From an uncultured Collinsella sp. (GTDB lineage: Bacteria > Actinomycetota > Coriobacteriia > Coriobacteriales > Coriobacteriaceae): 64,000 bases of DNA. Location of the stretch: the NCBI GenBank assembly GCA_958369225.1, contig CATXID010000002.1, forward strand, positions 1-64,000. The letters run 5' to 3'. Positions 25,975 to 33,184 of the stretch are shown in pieces (the stretch's first letter is position 1; every line of letters begins with the position of its first letter). Below the pieces are notes generated by a model. The model saw only the letters and a list, made by a program, of their open reading frames with translations. It had not been told where the DNA came from and did no database searches. Both the position numbers and the translations under genes were made by a program.

Positions 25975-28806
25975 CTACTCCCCCAGCAGTGCCTTCTCGG
26001 GCGTGATCGGCAGCGAGCGGACCTGGTGGCCGGTAGCGTGTGCGACGGCCGATGCCACGGCGGCGAGCGGCGTGTTGATGACGACCTCGCCGATCGACTT
26101 GGCGCCAAACGGACCCGTCGGCTCGTAGCTCGGCTCAAAGGCCACGCGAATGCTGCCGATATCCAGGCGCGTGGGCAGCTTGTAGCTCATAAAGTTGCCG
26201 GTGCGCAGGCGGCCGCGATCGTCATGCTCGACAATCTCGTAGAGCGCGTGGCCGATGCCCTGGGCAATGCCGCCCTCGGCCTGAACGCGCGCGAGCGCCT
26301 CGTTGATCACGGTGCCACAGTCCACAGCCGCCGCGTAGTCCACCACGGTCACCTTGCCGGTGGCCTTGTCGACCTCGACCTCGGCAATGCCGGCCATAAA
26401 CGGCGGGGGCGAAACGGGCAGGCAGGCAGAAGCATGCGAGGTGAGCGCGTCGCCGCCCGCGATGTTCTTGACGCATAGGTTGGCAAAATCGCGCAGCGTG
26501 AGGTAGCGGTTCTGCTCGCGCGCGGCGCGCTCGTCGGACAGGCGCACGTACTGACCATCAAAGACCACATCGGCGGCGTCCACGTCCCACATCTGGGCGG
26601 CCTTGCCGCAGATCTTCTCACGCAGCTCCGTCGCGGCGTTCTTGGCTGCCAGACCCGTCACGTACGTGCCCGAGCTCGCGTACGAGCCGGCATCGAACGG
26701 CGACACGTCGGTGTCCACGCCGCGCACCACAATCAGCGAGCTCTCAACGCCCAGCTCCTCGGCGGCAATCTGCGCCAGAATCGTGTCGACGCCCATGCCA
26801 TTATCGGTGGCGCCGGTGCCGATGGTAATGAAGCCGTCCTCTTCCAGGCGCATGTCGATGCCGGCGATATCCACGTTGGAAATGCCCGAGCCCTGCATGG
26901 TGAGCGCACAGCCCAGGGCACGCACGCGGTCGCCCAGGTCGACGGCTAGCGGCTTGTCGCGCCAACCGATCATGTCCATCGCACGCAGCAGGCAGCGGTC
27001 GAGCGCGCAGGCATTGAGCTTCTCGTTGTAGTACTGCGGCATGACCTCGCCCTCGCGCACGATGTTCTTAAGGCGCAGGTCGGCGGGGTCCATGTGCAGC
27101 ATGTCGGCGAGCTCGTTGACGGCGCTCTCCACGGCAAACTGGCCCTGGGTGGCACCGTAGCCGCGATACGCGCCGCCGCGGTTGGTGTTAGTGTAGACGG
27201 CGTCCCACCTAAAGCGGCTCGCCTTCACGTGGTTGTAGATCGGCAGGCTCTTGTGGCCCGAAAGACCGATCGTCGTGGTGGCATGCTCGCCGTACGCGCC
27301 GGCATTGGACAGCGTATGCAGATCGATGGCCGTGATGGTGCCGTCGTTCATGGCGCCCAGCTTGACGGTCATCTGCATCTGGTGACGCGAGTTGCCCGCG
27401 GTGATGGTCTCCTCGCGGGTGTAGCAGCAATAGCTCGGACGGCCGGTCTGCTGGGTGACAAACGCCACGAAGATCTCGCAGCAGCCCGTCTGCTTGGAGC
27501 CAAAGCCGCCGCCGATGCGCGGCTTAATGACCTGCACCTGCGACTGCGGAATGTCGAGCGACTGCGCGACCATGCGGCGCACGTGGAAGGGCACCTGCGT
27601 GGAGGTAGTCACCGAGATGCGGCCGAAGGCGTCGGTCATCGCGAAGGCACGGAAGGTTTCCATGGGCGCGGTCTGCGTAGCCTGGCTGGTGTAAGTGCGC
27701 TTAAAGACGATGTCGCTCTGGGCGAAGGCCTCGTCCAGATCGCCATAATCGCTGGTACCGCTGCACACCAGGTTGCGCGGGACATCGCCGCCCTGCGGGA
27801 ACATAAAGGTCACGTCGCCCTCGGGGTGGACCACGATGTCGTTATCGAGTGCCTGGGTAAAGTCGAGCAGGGGCTCGAGCACCTCGTAGTCGACCTTGAT
27901 GAGCTTGAGCGCCTTGTCGGCGGCCTCCTCGGTCTCGGCAGCGACAATCGCCACCTCCTCGTTTTGATAGCGCACGAGGTTCTCGAGGATCAGGCGGTCG
28001 TAGGGACTCGGCTGCGGATAGCTCTGGCCGGCGATGGTAAAACGGCGCTTGGGCACGTCTTCGTAGGTGTAGACGCCCACGACACCGGGCACCTTCAGGG
28101 CGCGCGAGGTATCGATGGAGCGGATCTTGGCGCGGGCATAGGGGCTGCGCTTGAGTTTGACGATGAGCGCGCCGGCGGGCACCATATCGCCGGTGTAGAC
28201 CGGACGACCCTCGAGCAGAGCCTTCGAATCCTTCTTGGGCTGCTTGTGGGTGATTTGCTTGTAGGTGACGCCGTCGCAGCTGGTGTCGTTGACCGGCAGC
28301 TCGGGCATCTCGAAGCCCACCTGCACGCCCGACTCGTTGAGGAAGCGGACGATGGCGCGCAGCTGGCTCTCGTAGCCGCTGCAACGGCAGAGGTTGCCGG
28401 CGAGCTGGCGCGAGAGCTCCTCGCGCGTGGCGACGAGGCTCGGGTCCTCCTTGGCGGCGCGGGCGAGCGCCAGCACGTTCATGATGAGGCCAGGGGCGCA
28501 AAAACCGCACTGCTCGGCACCTTCGGCAGCCATCGCACGGACGAGAGCCTCGGACTCGGCCTTAAGGCCCTCAAGCGTGGTGATGGTATGGCCCTCAACA
28601 CGGGCGGCGGGAACCGAGCAGCTCAGCACCGGGTCGCCGTCGAGCCAAACCGTGCACAGACCGCAGTTGGTGGTTTCGCAGGCACAGCGCACCGACGCGC
28701 AACCCTGCTCGCGCAGCAGCGCAAAGAGCATGGTGTCGGGGGCAATCTGAACCTTGACCTTGCGGCCGTTGAGCGTAAAGGAAAGATCGATGAGTTTGGC
28801 AGCCAT
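25975..28806 (-). CDS. Molybdenum hydroxylase, fused [2Fe-2S] and molybdopterin subunits
   Basis: A 943-residue xanthine-dehydrogenase/aldehyde-oxidoreductase family enzyme. Residues 1-165 hold two [2Fe-2S] clusters (CACETTNCGLC with SC; CGFCAPG with CRCSGY). Residues about 190-940 form the molybdopterin domain, with IGGGFGSKQ, GGAYRGYG and PTGPFGAKSIGEVV (the last containing the conserved active-site glutamate). The FAD subunit is encoded just upstream with a one-base overlap (TAATG). Substrate is uncertain: purine, nicotinate or aldehyde. Given the selenium genes nearby it might carry a labile selenium, but the usual YqeB/YqeC partners are not in this window. Confidence 0.88.
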   Translation of the reverse strand: MAAKLIDLSFTLNGRKVKVQIAPDTMLFALLREQGCASVRCACETTNCGLCTVWLDGDPVLSCSVPAARVEGHTITTLEGLKAESEALVRAMAAEGAEQCGFCAPGLIMNVLALARAAKEDPSLVATREELSRQLAGNLCRCSGYESQLRAIVRFLNESGVQVGFEMPELPVNDTSCDGVTYKQITHKQPKKDSKALLEGRPVYTGDMVPAGALIVKLKRSPYARAKIRSIDTSRALKVPGVVGVYTYEDVPKRRFTIAGQSYPQPSPYDRLILENLVRYQNEEVAIVAAETEEAADKALKLIKVDYEVLEPLLDFTQALDNDIVVHPEGDVTFMFPQGGDVPRNLVCSGTSDYGDLDEAFAQSDIVFKRTYTSQATQTAPMETFRAFAMTDAFGRISVTTSTQVPFHVRRMVAQSLDIPQSQVQVIKPRIGGGFGSKQTGCCEIFVAFVTQQTGRPSYCCYTREETITAGNSRHQMQMTVKLGAMNDGTITAIDLHTLSNAGAYGEHATTTIGLSGHKSLPIYNHVKASRFRWDAVYTNTNRGGAYRGYGATQGQFAVESAVNELADMLHMDPADLRLKNIVREGEVMPQYYNEKLNACALDRCLLRAMDMIGWRDKPLAVDLGDRVRALGCALTMQGSGISNVDIAGIDMRLEEDGFITIGTGATDNGMGVDTILAQIAAEELGVESSLIVVRGVDTDVSPFDAGSYASSGTYVTGLAAKNAATELREKICGKAAQMWDVDAADVVFDGQYVRLSDERAAREQNRYLTLRDFANLCVKNIAGGDALTSHASACLPVSPPPFMAGIAEVEVDKATGKVTVVDYAAAVDCGTVINEALARVQAEGGIAQGIGHALYEIVEHDDRGRLRTGNFMSYKLPTRLDIGSIRVAFEPSYEPTGPFGAKSIGEVVINTPLAAVASAVAHATGHQVRSLPITPEKALLGE

Positions 28807-29720
28807 TAGCGCACCTCGCTAGAATCGACGCCGGGCACGCGGCGGCAGGAATACTCGTCCGTGGCGAACTTAGGGATCTGCACGGTCTCGAGCTCGCGGG
28901 CAAGCGCGGCCGAAAGCTCGATGCCGGCGGCGCGGCGCACGGCCTGCACGGCAAGCGGCGCCGAGATGCGACGGCGGTACTCGGCTGAGCCCCACAGGTT
29001 GGTGCCGTAGCTCAGCGCGCGCACGGACGCGGCAAGGGCACGCAGCTCATCCTCGGAAGGCTGCTCGTTCACCAAGCCGCATGCCTCGCCCTGCAGCAGG
29101 GTCGCGCGCAGCGGACGGGCACCCACGGTGACATGCCAGCTGTTGTCCCACCAGGCGGCGGTGACATTGAGCGAGGGGAAGTCGGTCGCGGCCTTGCGCA
29201 CGGCCTCATAGCTCGCGCGGTAGTCGTGCTTAACGACCACGACGCGCTCGATCACGTCGCGCACGTAGCCCATGTCAACGAACTCGGCGAGCGGCACGCG
29301 GCCGGCACCCGTCAGCTCAACATAGGAATCGAGTGCGAGGAAGGCAGAAAGAACGTCCGAGAAGCCAAAGCGGCCGTAGATGCTGCCGCCCACCGTGGCG
29401 GTGTTGCGCAGCTGAACGCCGACGATATCGTGGACGGCGAACTCAAAGACATTGTTGACAAGCGCGTTGAGCCCGGCATGGCGCTCGAGCTGGCGCAGGG
29501 TACACATGGCACCGATGCGAAACTCGGTCTCGGTCTCCTCGATCTGATCGAGTCCGCAGGCCGAAAGGTCAATCGCCGTCGCCACACGACGCGAACCCAG
29601 GCGCATCCAGATGCCGCCGCCCACAATCTTGTTGTTGCGGTTCTTCTGCAAGAGCTCATAGGCTTCGGCCGCGTTTCCAACACGGACGTAGGTACCGAAC
29701 TTGAGCACGTTCTCCCCCAT
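28806..29720 (-). CDS. FAD-binding subunit of the molybdenum hydroxylase
   Basis: A 304-residue CoxM/XdhB-type flavoprotein. The N-terminal FAD-binding part contains NNKIVGGGIWMRLG and the NTATVGGSIYGRFGFSD loop; the C-terminal CO-dehydrogenase flavoprotein domain follows from about residue 180. Electrons from the Mo site pass through the iron-sulfur clusters of the downstream-encoded subunit to this FAD. An alternative GTG start four codons downstream has GGGGAG in front of it. The two genes form an operon separated from gdhA by a strong terminator. Confidence 0.85.
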   Translation of the reverse strand: MGENVLKFGTYVRVGNAAEAYELLQKNRNNKIVGGGIWMRLGSRRVATAIDLSACGLDQIEETETEFRIGAMCTLRQLERHAGLNALVNNVFEFAVHDIVGVQLRNTATVGGSIYGRFGFSDVLSAFLALDSYVELTGAGRVPLAEFVDMGYVRDVIERVVVVKHDYRASYEAVRKAATDFPSLNVTAAWWDNSWHVTVGARPLRATLLQGEACGLVNEQPSEDELRALAASVRALSYGTNLWGSAEYRRRISAPLAVQAVRRAAGIELSAALARELETVQIPKFATDEYSCRRVPGVDSSEVR

Positions 29721-29783
29721 CTCTCAACTTGTCCAGTACTTTTAAGTGTACCAAACGAGGGGCCGCCGCCATCGTCACCATAG

Positions 29784-29815
29784 AAAAAGGCTCCCAGCCG
29801 GATAGCTGAGAGCCT
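29784..29815 (-). terminator. gdhA terminator
   Basis: AGGCTCTCAGC pairs with GCTGGGAGCCT, followed by TTTTTC on the minus strand, 27 bp after the gdhA stop codon. Confidence 0.9.
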
Positions 29816-29841
29816 CATCACATGCTATATCGAGCGAAGAT

Positions 29842-31197
29842 TTAGCAGACGCCCTGGGCGAGCATAGCGTCGGCGACCTTCAGGAAGCCGGCGATGTTGG
29901 CGCCCATGACAAAGTTGCCCTCCTGGCCATACTCCTTGGCGGTGTCGTCCACGTTGTGGAACATGCCGCGCATGAGCTGCTCGAGCTTGCCGTCGACCTC
30001 CTCGAAGGTCCAGGACAGGTGCTCGGCGTTCTGGCTCATCTCCAGGCCGGACACGAGCACGCCACCGGCGTTAGCAGCCTTACCGGGCATGAAGGCGACG
30101 CCGTTCTCCTGGAAGTAGTTCGTGGCCTCGATGGTCGTGGGCATGTTCGCGCCCTCGCCGACCACCTTGCAGCCGTTGGCGACGAGCGCCTGGGCGTCCT
30201 CGAGCAGCAGCGTGTTCTCGCGAGCACAGGGCAGCGCGATGTCGCAGGGAAGCTGCCACACGCCGCGGCCGTCGCCCTCGTGCCACACGGCGTTGGGCTT
30301 CTCGTCAACGTACATAGCGAGCGTGACACCCTTGTCGTGGCCGGAGCGCTTCTTGTTGTAGACATGCTCGAGCACGGTGTAGTCGATGCCATCGGGATCC
30401 TCGACCCAGCCGTGGGTGTCGGAGCAAGCCAGCACCTTGCCGCCGAGCTGGGCGACCTTCTGGACCGCGTAGATGGCGACGTTACCGGAGCCGTGAACGA
30501 CAACGTTCTTGCCCTCGAAGGACTCGCCGCGGCTCTTGAGGTACTCGTCCACAAAGTAGACCAGGCCGTAGCCGGTGGCCTCGGTGCGAGCGAGCGAGCC
30601 GCCAAAGGAGAGGCCCTTGCCGGTAAGGACGCCGGTCCACTCGTTGGTCAGGCGCTTGTACTGACCGAACAGGTAGGCAACCTCGCGACCGCCAACGCCC
30701 AGGTCGCCGGCGGGGACGTCGGTGTTGGGGCCGATGTGGCGATAGAGCTCGGTCATGAAGGACTGGCAGAAGTGCATGATCTCGTTGTTGGACTTGCCCT
30801 TGGGGTCAAAGTCGGAGCCGCCCTTGCCGCCGCCCATGGGAAGGGTGGTCAGGCTGTTCTTGAGGATCTGCTCCAGGCCCAGGAACTTGAGCATACCCAG
30901 GGTGACCGTCGGGTTAAAGCGCAGGCCGCCCTTGTAGGGTCCAATGGCAGAGTTGAACTCGACGCGGTAACCGCGGTTGACCTGGACCTTACCCTGGTCA
31001 TCGACCCAGGGAACACGGAACATGACGATGCGCTCGGGCTCGACGAGGCGCTCCAGCAGGGCGGCCTCCTCGTACTCCGGATGGGCGTCGAGCGCCGGCT
31101 GGATGGTGCCGAGAATCTCGGTCGCGGCCTGGATGAACTCAGGCTGCTCGGGATAGCGGGCCTTGAGCTCTTCGAGAACTTTCTGCGTGTAGCTCAT
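29842..31197 (-). CDS. gdhA: NADP-specific glutamate dehydrogenase
   Basis: A 451-residue family I hexameric dehydrogenase that assimilates ammonia into glutamate. PMGGGKGGSDFDPKGKS near residue 125 has the catalytic lysine; DVPAGDLGVGGREVAYL and VVHGSGNVAIYAVQK form the NADP-binding region. ATG 31197 is preceded by GGAGGAA. It is a single-gene unit with its own terminator. The 250 bp upstream holds a motif shared with the tig upstream region but no clear -35/-10 pair. Confidence 0.96.
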   Translation of the reverse strand: MSYTQKVLEELKARYPEQPEFIQAATEILGTIQPALDAHPEYEEAALLERLVEPERIVMFRVPWVDDQGKVQVNRGYRVEFNSAIGPYKGGLRFNPTVTLGMLKFLGLEQILKNSLTTLPMGGGKGGSDFDPKGKSNNEIMHFCQSFMTELYRHIGPNTDVPAGDLGVGGREVAYLFGQYKRLTNEWTGVLTGKGLSFGGSLARTEATGYGLVYFVDEYLKSRGESFEGKNVVVHGSGNVAIYAVQKVAQLGGKVLACSDTHGWVEDPDGIDYTVLEHVYNKKRSGHDKGVTLAMYVDEKPNAVWHEGDGRGVWQLPCDIALPCARENTLLLEDAQALVANGCKVVGEGANMPTTIEATNYFQENGVAFMPGKAANAGGVLVSGLEMSQNAEHLSWTFEEVDGKLEQLMRGMFHNVDDTAKEYGQEGNFVMGANIAGFLKVADAMLAQGVC

Positions 31198-31274
31198 GCT
31201 TCCTCCAATGATGGGAAACGAAAATGTCGGTCGCGACACCCTATGCGCCGCGAACTATATCGAGTATGGATAAT

Positions 31275-31313
31275 ATCGCACTGTTGCAGCAAAGTTTCGC
31301 ATAAGCCGACGAG
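31275..31313 (-). promoter_or_regulatory. Upstream motif shared by gdhA and tig
   Basis: On the minus strand CGTCGGCTTATGC is followed within about 10 bp by ACTTTGCTGCA, about 80 bp before gdhA. The same two blocks (CGTCGGCTTATGC, ACTTTGTTGCA) occur at 25743-25706 before tig. Nothing else supported is seen in 31198-31447. Confidence 0.4.
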
Positions 31314-31447
31314 CGGATGTTTCGTTTTGATTACGATGCAGGTAGAAGCGTTTTTGAGAGTCTGACGTGCAAAACCCGTGTTTCAAACCTGTTTCGTCCA
31401 CGTGTTCCAAACCACCACATTGGGCACCTTTGTGGTGGTACTGGTGG

Positions 31448-31843
31448 TTAGAGGACGAGCTGATGGTAGTCGGCGGGGGTTATACGGCCTTCGGTGGCGG
31501 CACGGAAGGCGGCGAGGGCATCGCCCGAGAACGGCATGACCCAGCACAGGCCGCAGCCGGCTGTGATGGAGCCGGGCAAAGGCATAATGCGCCCGGGCAC
31601 ACCGGCATCCAGGCACAGCTGCTCGCATTCCATCACATCGAAGGTGCTGTCGAACGACACGATAATCTTGCGTTCATGGTCGAGAGCATCACCGGACGGG
31701 CCTTCGCGGTGTGCCTCACGATACGCCGCGGCGGCCGCTTCCTCTTCCGCAGTATGTCCACAGCTACCGCAGCCGCAAGTACAAGGCTCGGACCCATCGC
31801 AAGTGCAAGGTTCCCCGGTATCGGGGCAGATATCGTGAGGCAT
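31448..31843 (-). CDS. DUF3343 protein with cysteine-rich N-terminus
   Basis: A 131-residue protein. The C-terminal 80 residues match the DUF3343 family (VSFDSTFDVMECEQLCLDAGVPGRIMP...ITAGCGLCWV), putative selenium or sulfur carriers. The first 30 residues are unusually rich in cysteine (CPDTGEPCTCDGSEPCTCGC) and may bind metal. ATG 31843 is chosen for its GGGAG site; the longer ATG at 31855 lacks one. It follows mobA by 15 bp, so it may aid molybdenum or selenium cofactor handling. A paralog occurs in the selD operon at 59.1 kb. Confidence 0.78.
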   Translation of the reverse strand: MPHDICPDTGEPCTCDGSEPCTCGCGSCGHTAEEEAAAAAYREAHREGPSGDALDHERKIIVSFDSTFDVMECEQLCLDAGVPGRIMPLPGSITAGCGLCWVMPFSGDALAAFRAATEGRITPADYHQLVL

Positions 31844-31858
31844 GGCATCTCCCATCGT

Positions 31859-32491
31859 CTAGGCGAGCAGCTCGGCTGCCGCAAACTCCTCGGGTGTATT
31901 GACGTTTTCGAAGCAGAGCGTGGAACCGGCAACCTCGACAATCTGGGGCTCATCCAGATAGCCGGCATGGACCTGGTCGATCAAACAGCGGATGCGCTGG
32001 CGGTCCTGGTCGAGCAACTCACGGGCAACCGGCGCGCAAGCCTGGCGGCGCCACACGGCGCACAGCGGCTCAATCCCCCGCTTCTCGCGCGGCACGCACA
32101 CGTCGAGCGGGCCTTCCTTGACCCGATCCGAAAGCGCGCCAATCAATTCAGGTGAGACGAACGGCATATCGCAGGCGACGATCGCCGCAAGGGGCAACCG
32201 AGCGGCAGACAGCGAGCTCGCGATGCCACGCATGGCGCCCGCCGACCCTTCAAGGTCCGCCACCACACGCGGCACCAGGCCGCCAAACGCGCGCTCCTCA
32301 AGATAGGCAAGCTCGCTGGGACGCGAGGTCGTCACGACCAATTCGCCGGCAACTTGCGCCAGCCGACCCAGTACGCGTTCGATGAGCGGCTCGCCGCAAA
32401 ACAACATCCGCGCCTTATCGCAACCCATGCGCGACGACAGCCCGCCCGCTTGGACGACGCAAGAAAGATCGGCTCGTCTTACGGTAGTCAT
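31859..32491 (-). CDS. mobA: MobA-like molybdenum cofactor guanylyltransferase
   Basis: A 210-residue nucleotidyltransferase expected to attach GMP to molybdopterin for the DMSO-reductase-family enzymes encoded nearby. VVQAGGLSSRMGCDKARM is the NTP-binding loop, with IVACDMPFVSPELI as the metal-binding aspartate region and RGIEPLCAVWRR as the substrate-binding segment. I use ATG 32491; an in-frame ATG seven codons upstream is possible. It follows selC and its terminator. MocA-like cytidylyltransferase activity is an alternative. Confidence 0.82.
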   Translation of the reverse strand: MTTVRRADLSCVVQAGGLSSRMGCDKARMLFCGEPLIERVLGRLAQVAGELVVTTSRPSELAYLEERAFGGLVPRVVADLEGSAGAMRGIASSLSAARLPLAAIVACDMPFVSPELIGALSDRVKEGPLDVCVPREKRGIEPLCAVWRRQACAPVARELLDQDRQRIRCLIDQVHAGYLDEPQIVEVAGSTLCFENVNTPEEFAAAELLA

Positions 32492-32581
32492 ACGGCAAAT
32501 CACTCCCATCGGCATGCTCGAAACCCGGTGCACGAAGCTAAATACCGCCGCCGAAATAGCGGCGCTACGAAAAGCTCATGC

Positions 32582-32637
32582 AAAAATAAAACAGCGCCTT
32601 TGCGGCACGCAGCAAGACCGCGAGCACAAAAGCGCTG
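32582..32637 (-). terminator. selC terminator
   Basis: CAGCGC and GCGCTG form the base of a long hairpin followed on the minus strand by TTTTATTTTTG, just after the tRNA-Sec gene. A second GCCGC/GCGGC hairpin follows at about 32545-32570. Confidence 0.75.
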
Positions 32638-32645
32638 GTAGTGTA

Positions 32646-32742
32646 TGGCGGGAACGTATGTGAATCGAACACATCCAAGACGTTTTGCACGCCTCGCAAC
32701 GGTTTTGAGGACCGCGGAGCCCACCGGAGCCCATCCGTTCCC
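32646..32742 (-). tRNA. selC: tRNA-Sec (anticodon UCA)
   Basis: The gene is 97 nt with encoded CCA. It has the long acceptor arm (GGGAACGG...CGTTCCC), an extended D-stem (GGGCTCCGGTGGGCTCC), the anticodon loop CCTCAAA with TCA, a very long variable arm and the T-loop TTCGATT. These features are specific to selenocysteine tRNA. Position 33 is C instead of the usual U. The gene lies near selB and selA. Confidence 0.95.
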
Positions 32743-32775
32743 AAGTGCGCCGGTATTTTACCAAACTAGCAGGGT

Positions 32776-32879
32776 AGTCTTTTTGGGACGGGGCTTTTTT
32801 AGCTGCCCCATCCGGAGCCCTCAAAGCTTAAGACATATTTGACATGGGGTAGCTAAAAAAGCCCCGTCCCAAAAAGACT
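32776..32879. repeat. 36-bp near-perfect hairpin between selC and selB
   Basis: The arm at 32776-32811 is the reverse complement of 32844-32879 with one mismatch in 36; the loop is 32 nt. The arm core GGGACGGGGCTTTTTTAGCT also occurs as single copies at about 15971 and, less exactly, 16299. T-runs on both strands make it a possible bidirectional terminator. Confidence 0.85.
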
Positions 32880-32891
32880 GACCTGGCACCG

Positions 32892-33171
32892 CGCCACAAA
32901 AACGGGCCATCTACTACGTTTGACCGGCATGGGTCGACCATACACACGTTTTTAGAAAATCGGCAAACCGTCTACCTGCGGTTTTAATTTCGCGAATTTC
33001 GGAATGGTTGAGGATGGTCGGCTGAACGTAGTAGATAGGCCCCTTTCGTGGCGACTGGCCCGATTCAAGGCTCAAGGTGGCCAGCTTCAGCTGGCCACCC
33101 TCAAAAGTTGCGGTGGAATAGTTCCTGGAAGAGGCATCTAAACCGGAAAACAGGAACTATTCCACCGCAAC
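32892..33171 (-). repeat. 280-bp composite palindromic element, copy at selB 3' end
   Basis: Reading in the selB direction, a 66-bp palindrome (33171-33106) starts 13 nt after the selB stop codon. A 53-bp spacer follows, containing a GGTGGCCAG hairpin, then a 161-bp palindrome (33052-32892) with CTACTACGTT arms and an inner AAACCG-TCTACCTG-CGGTTT hairpin. The same composite, 279 bp, occurs at 55531-55809. No open reading frame is credible in it. With the 36-bp hairpin it fills the non-coding region 32743-33184. Confidence 0.88.
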
Positions 33172-33184
33172 TGATAAGGGTGGC

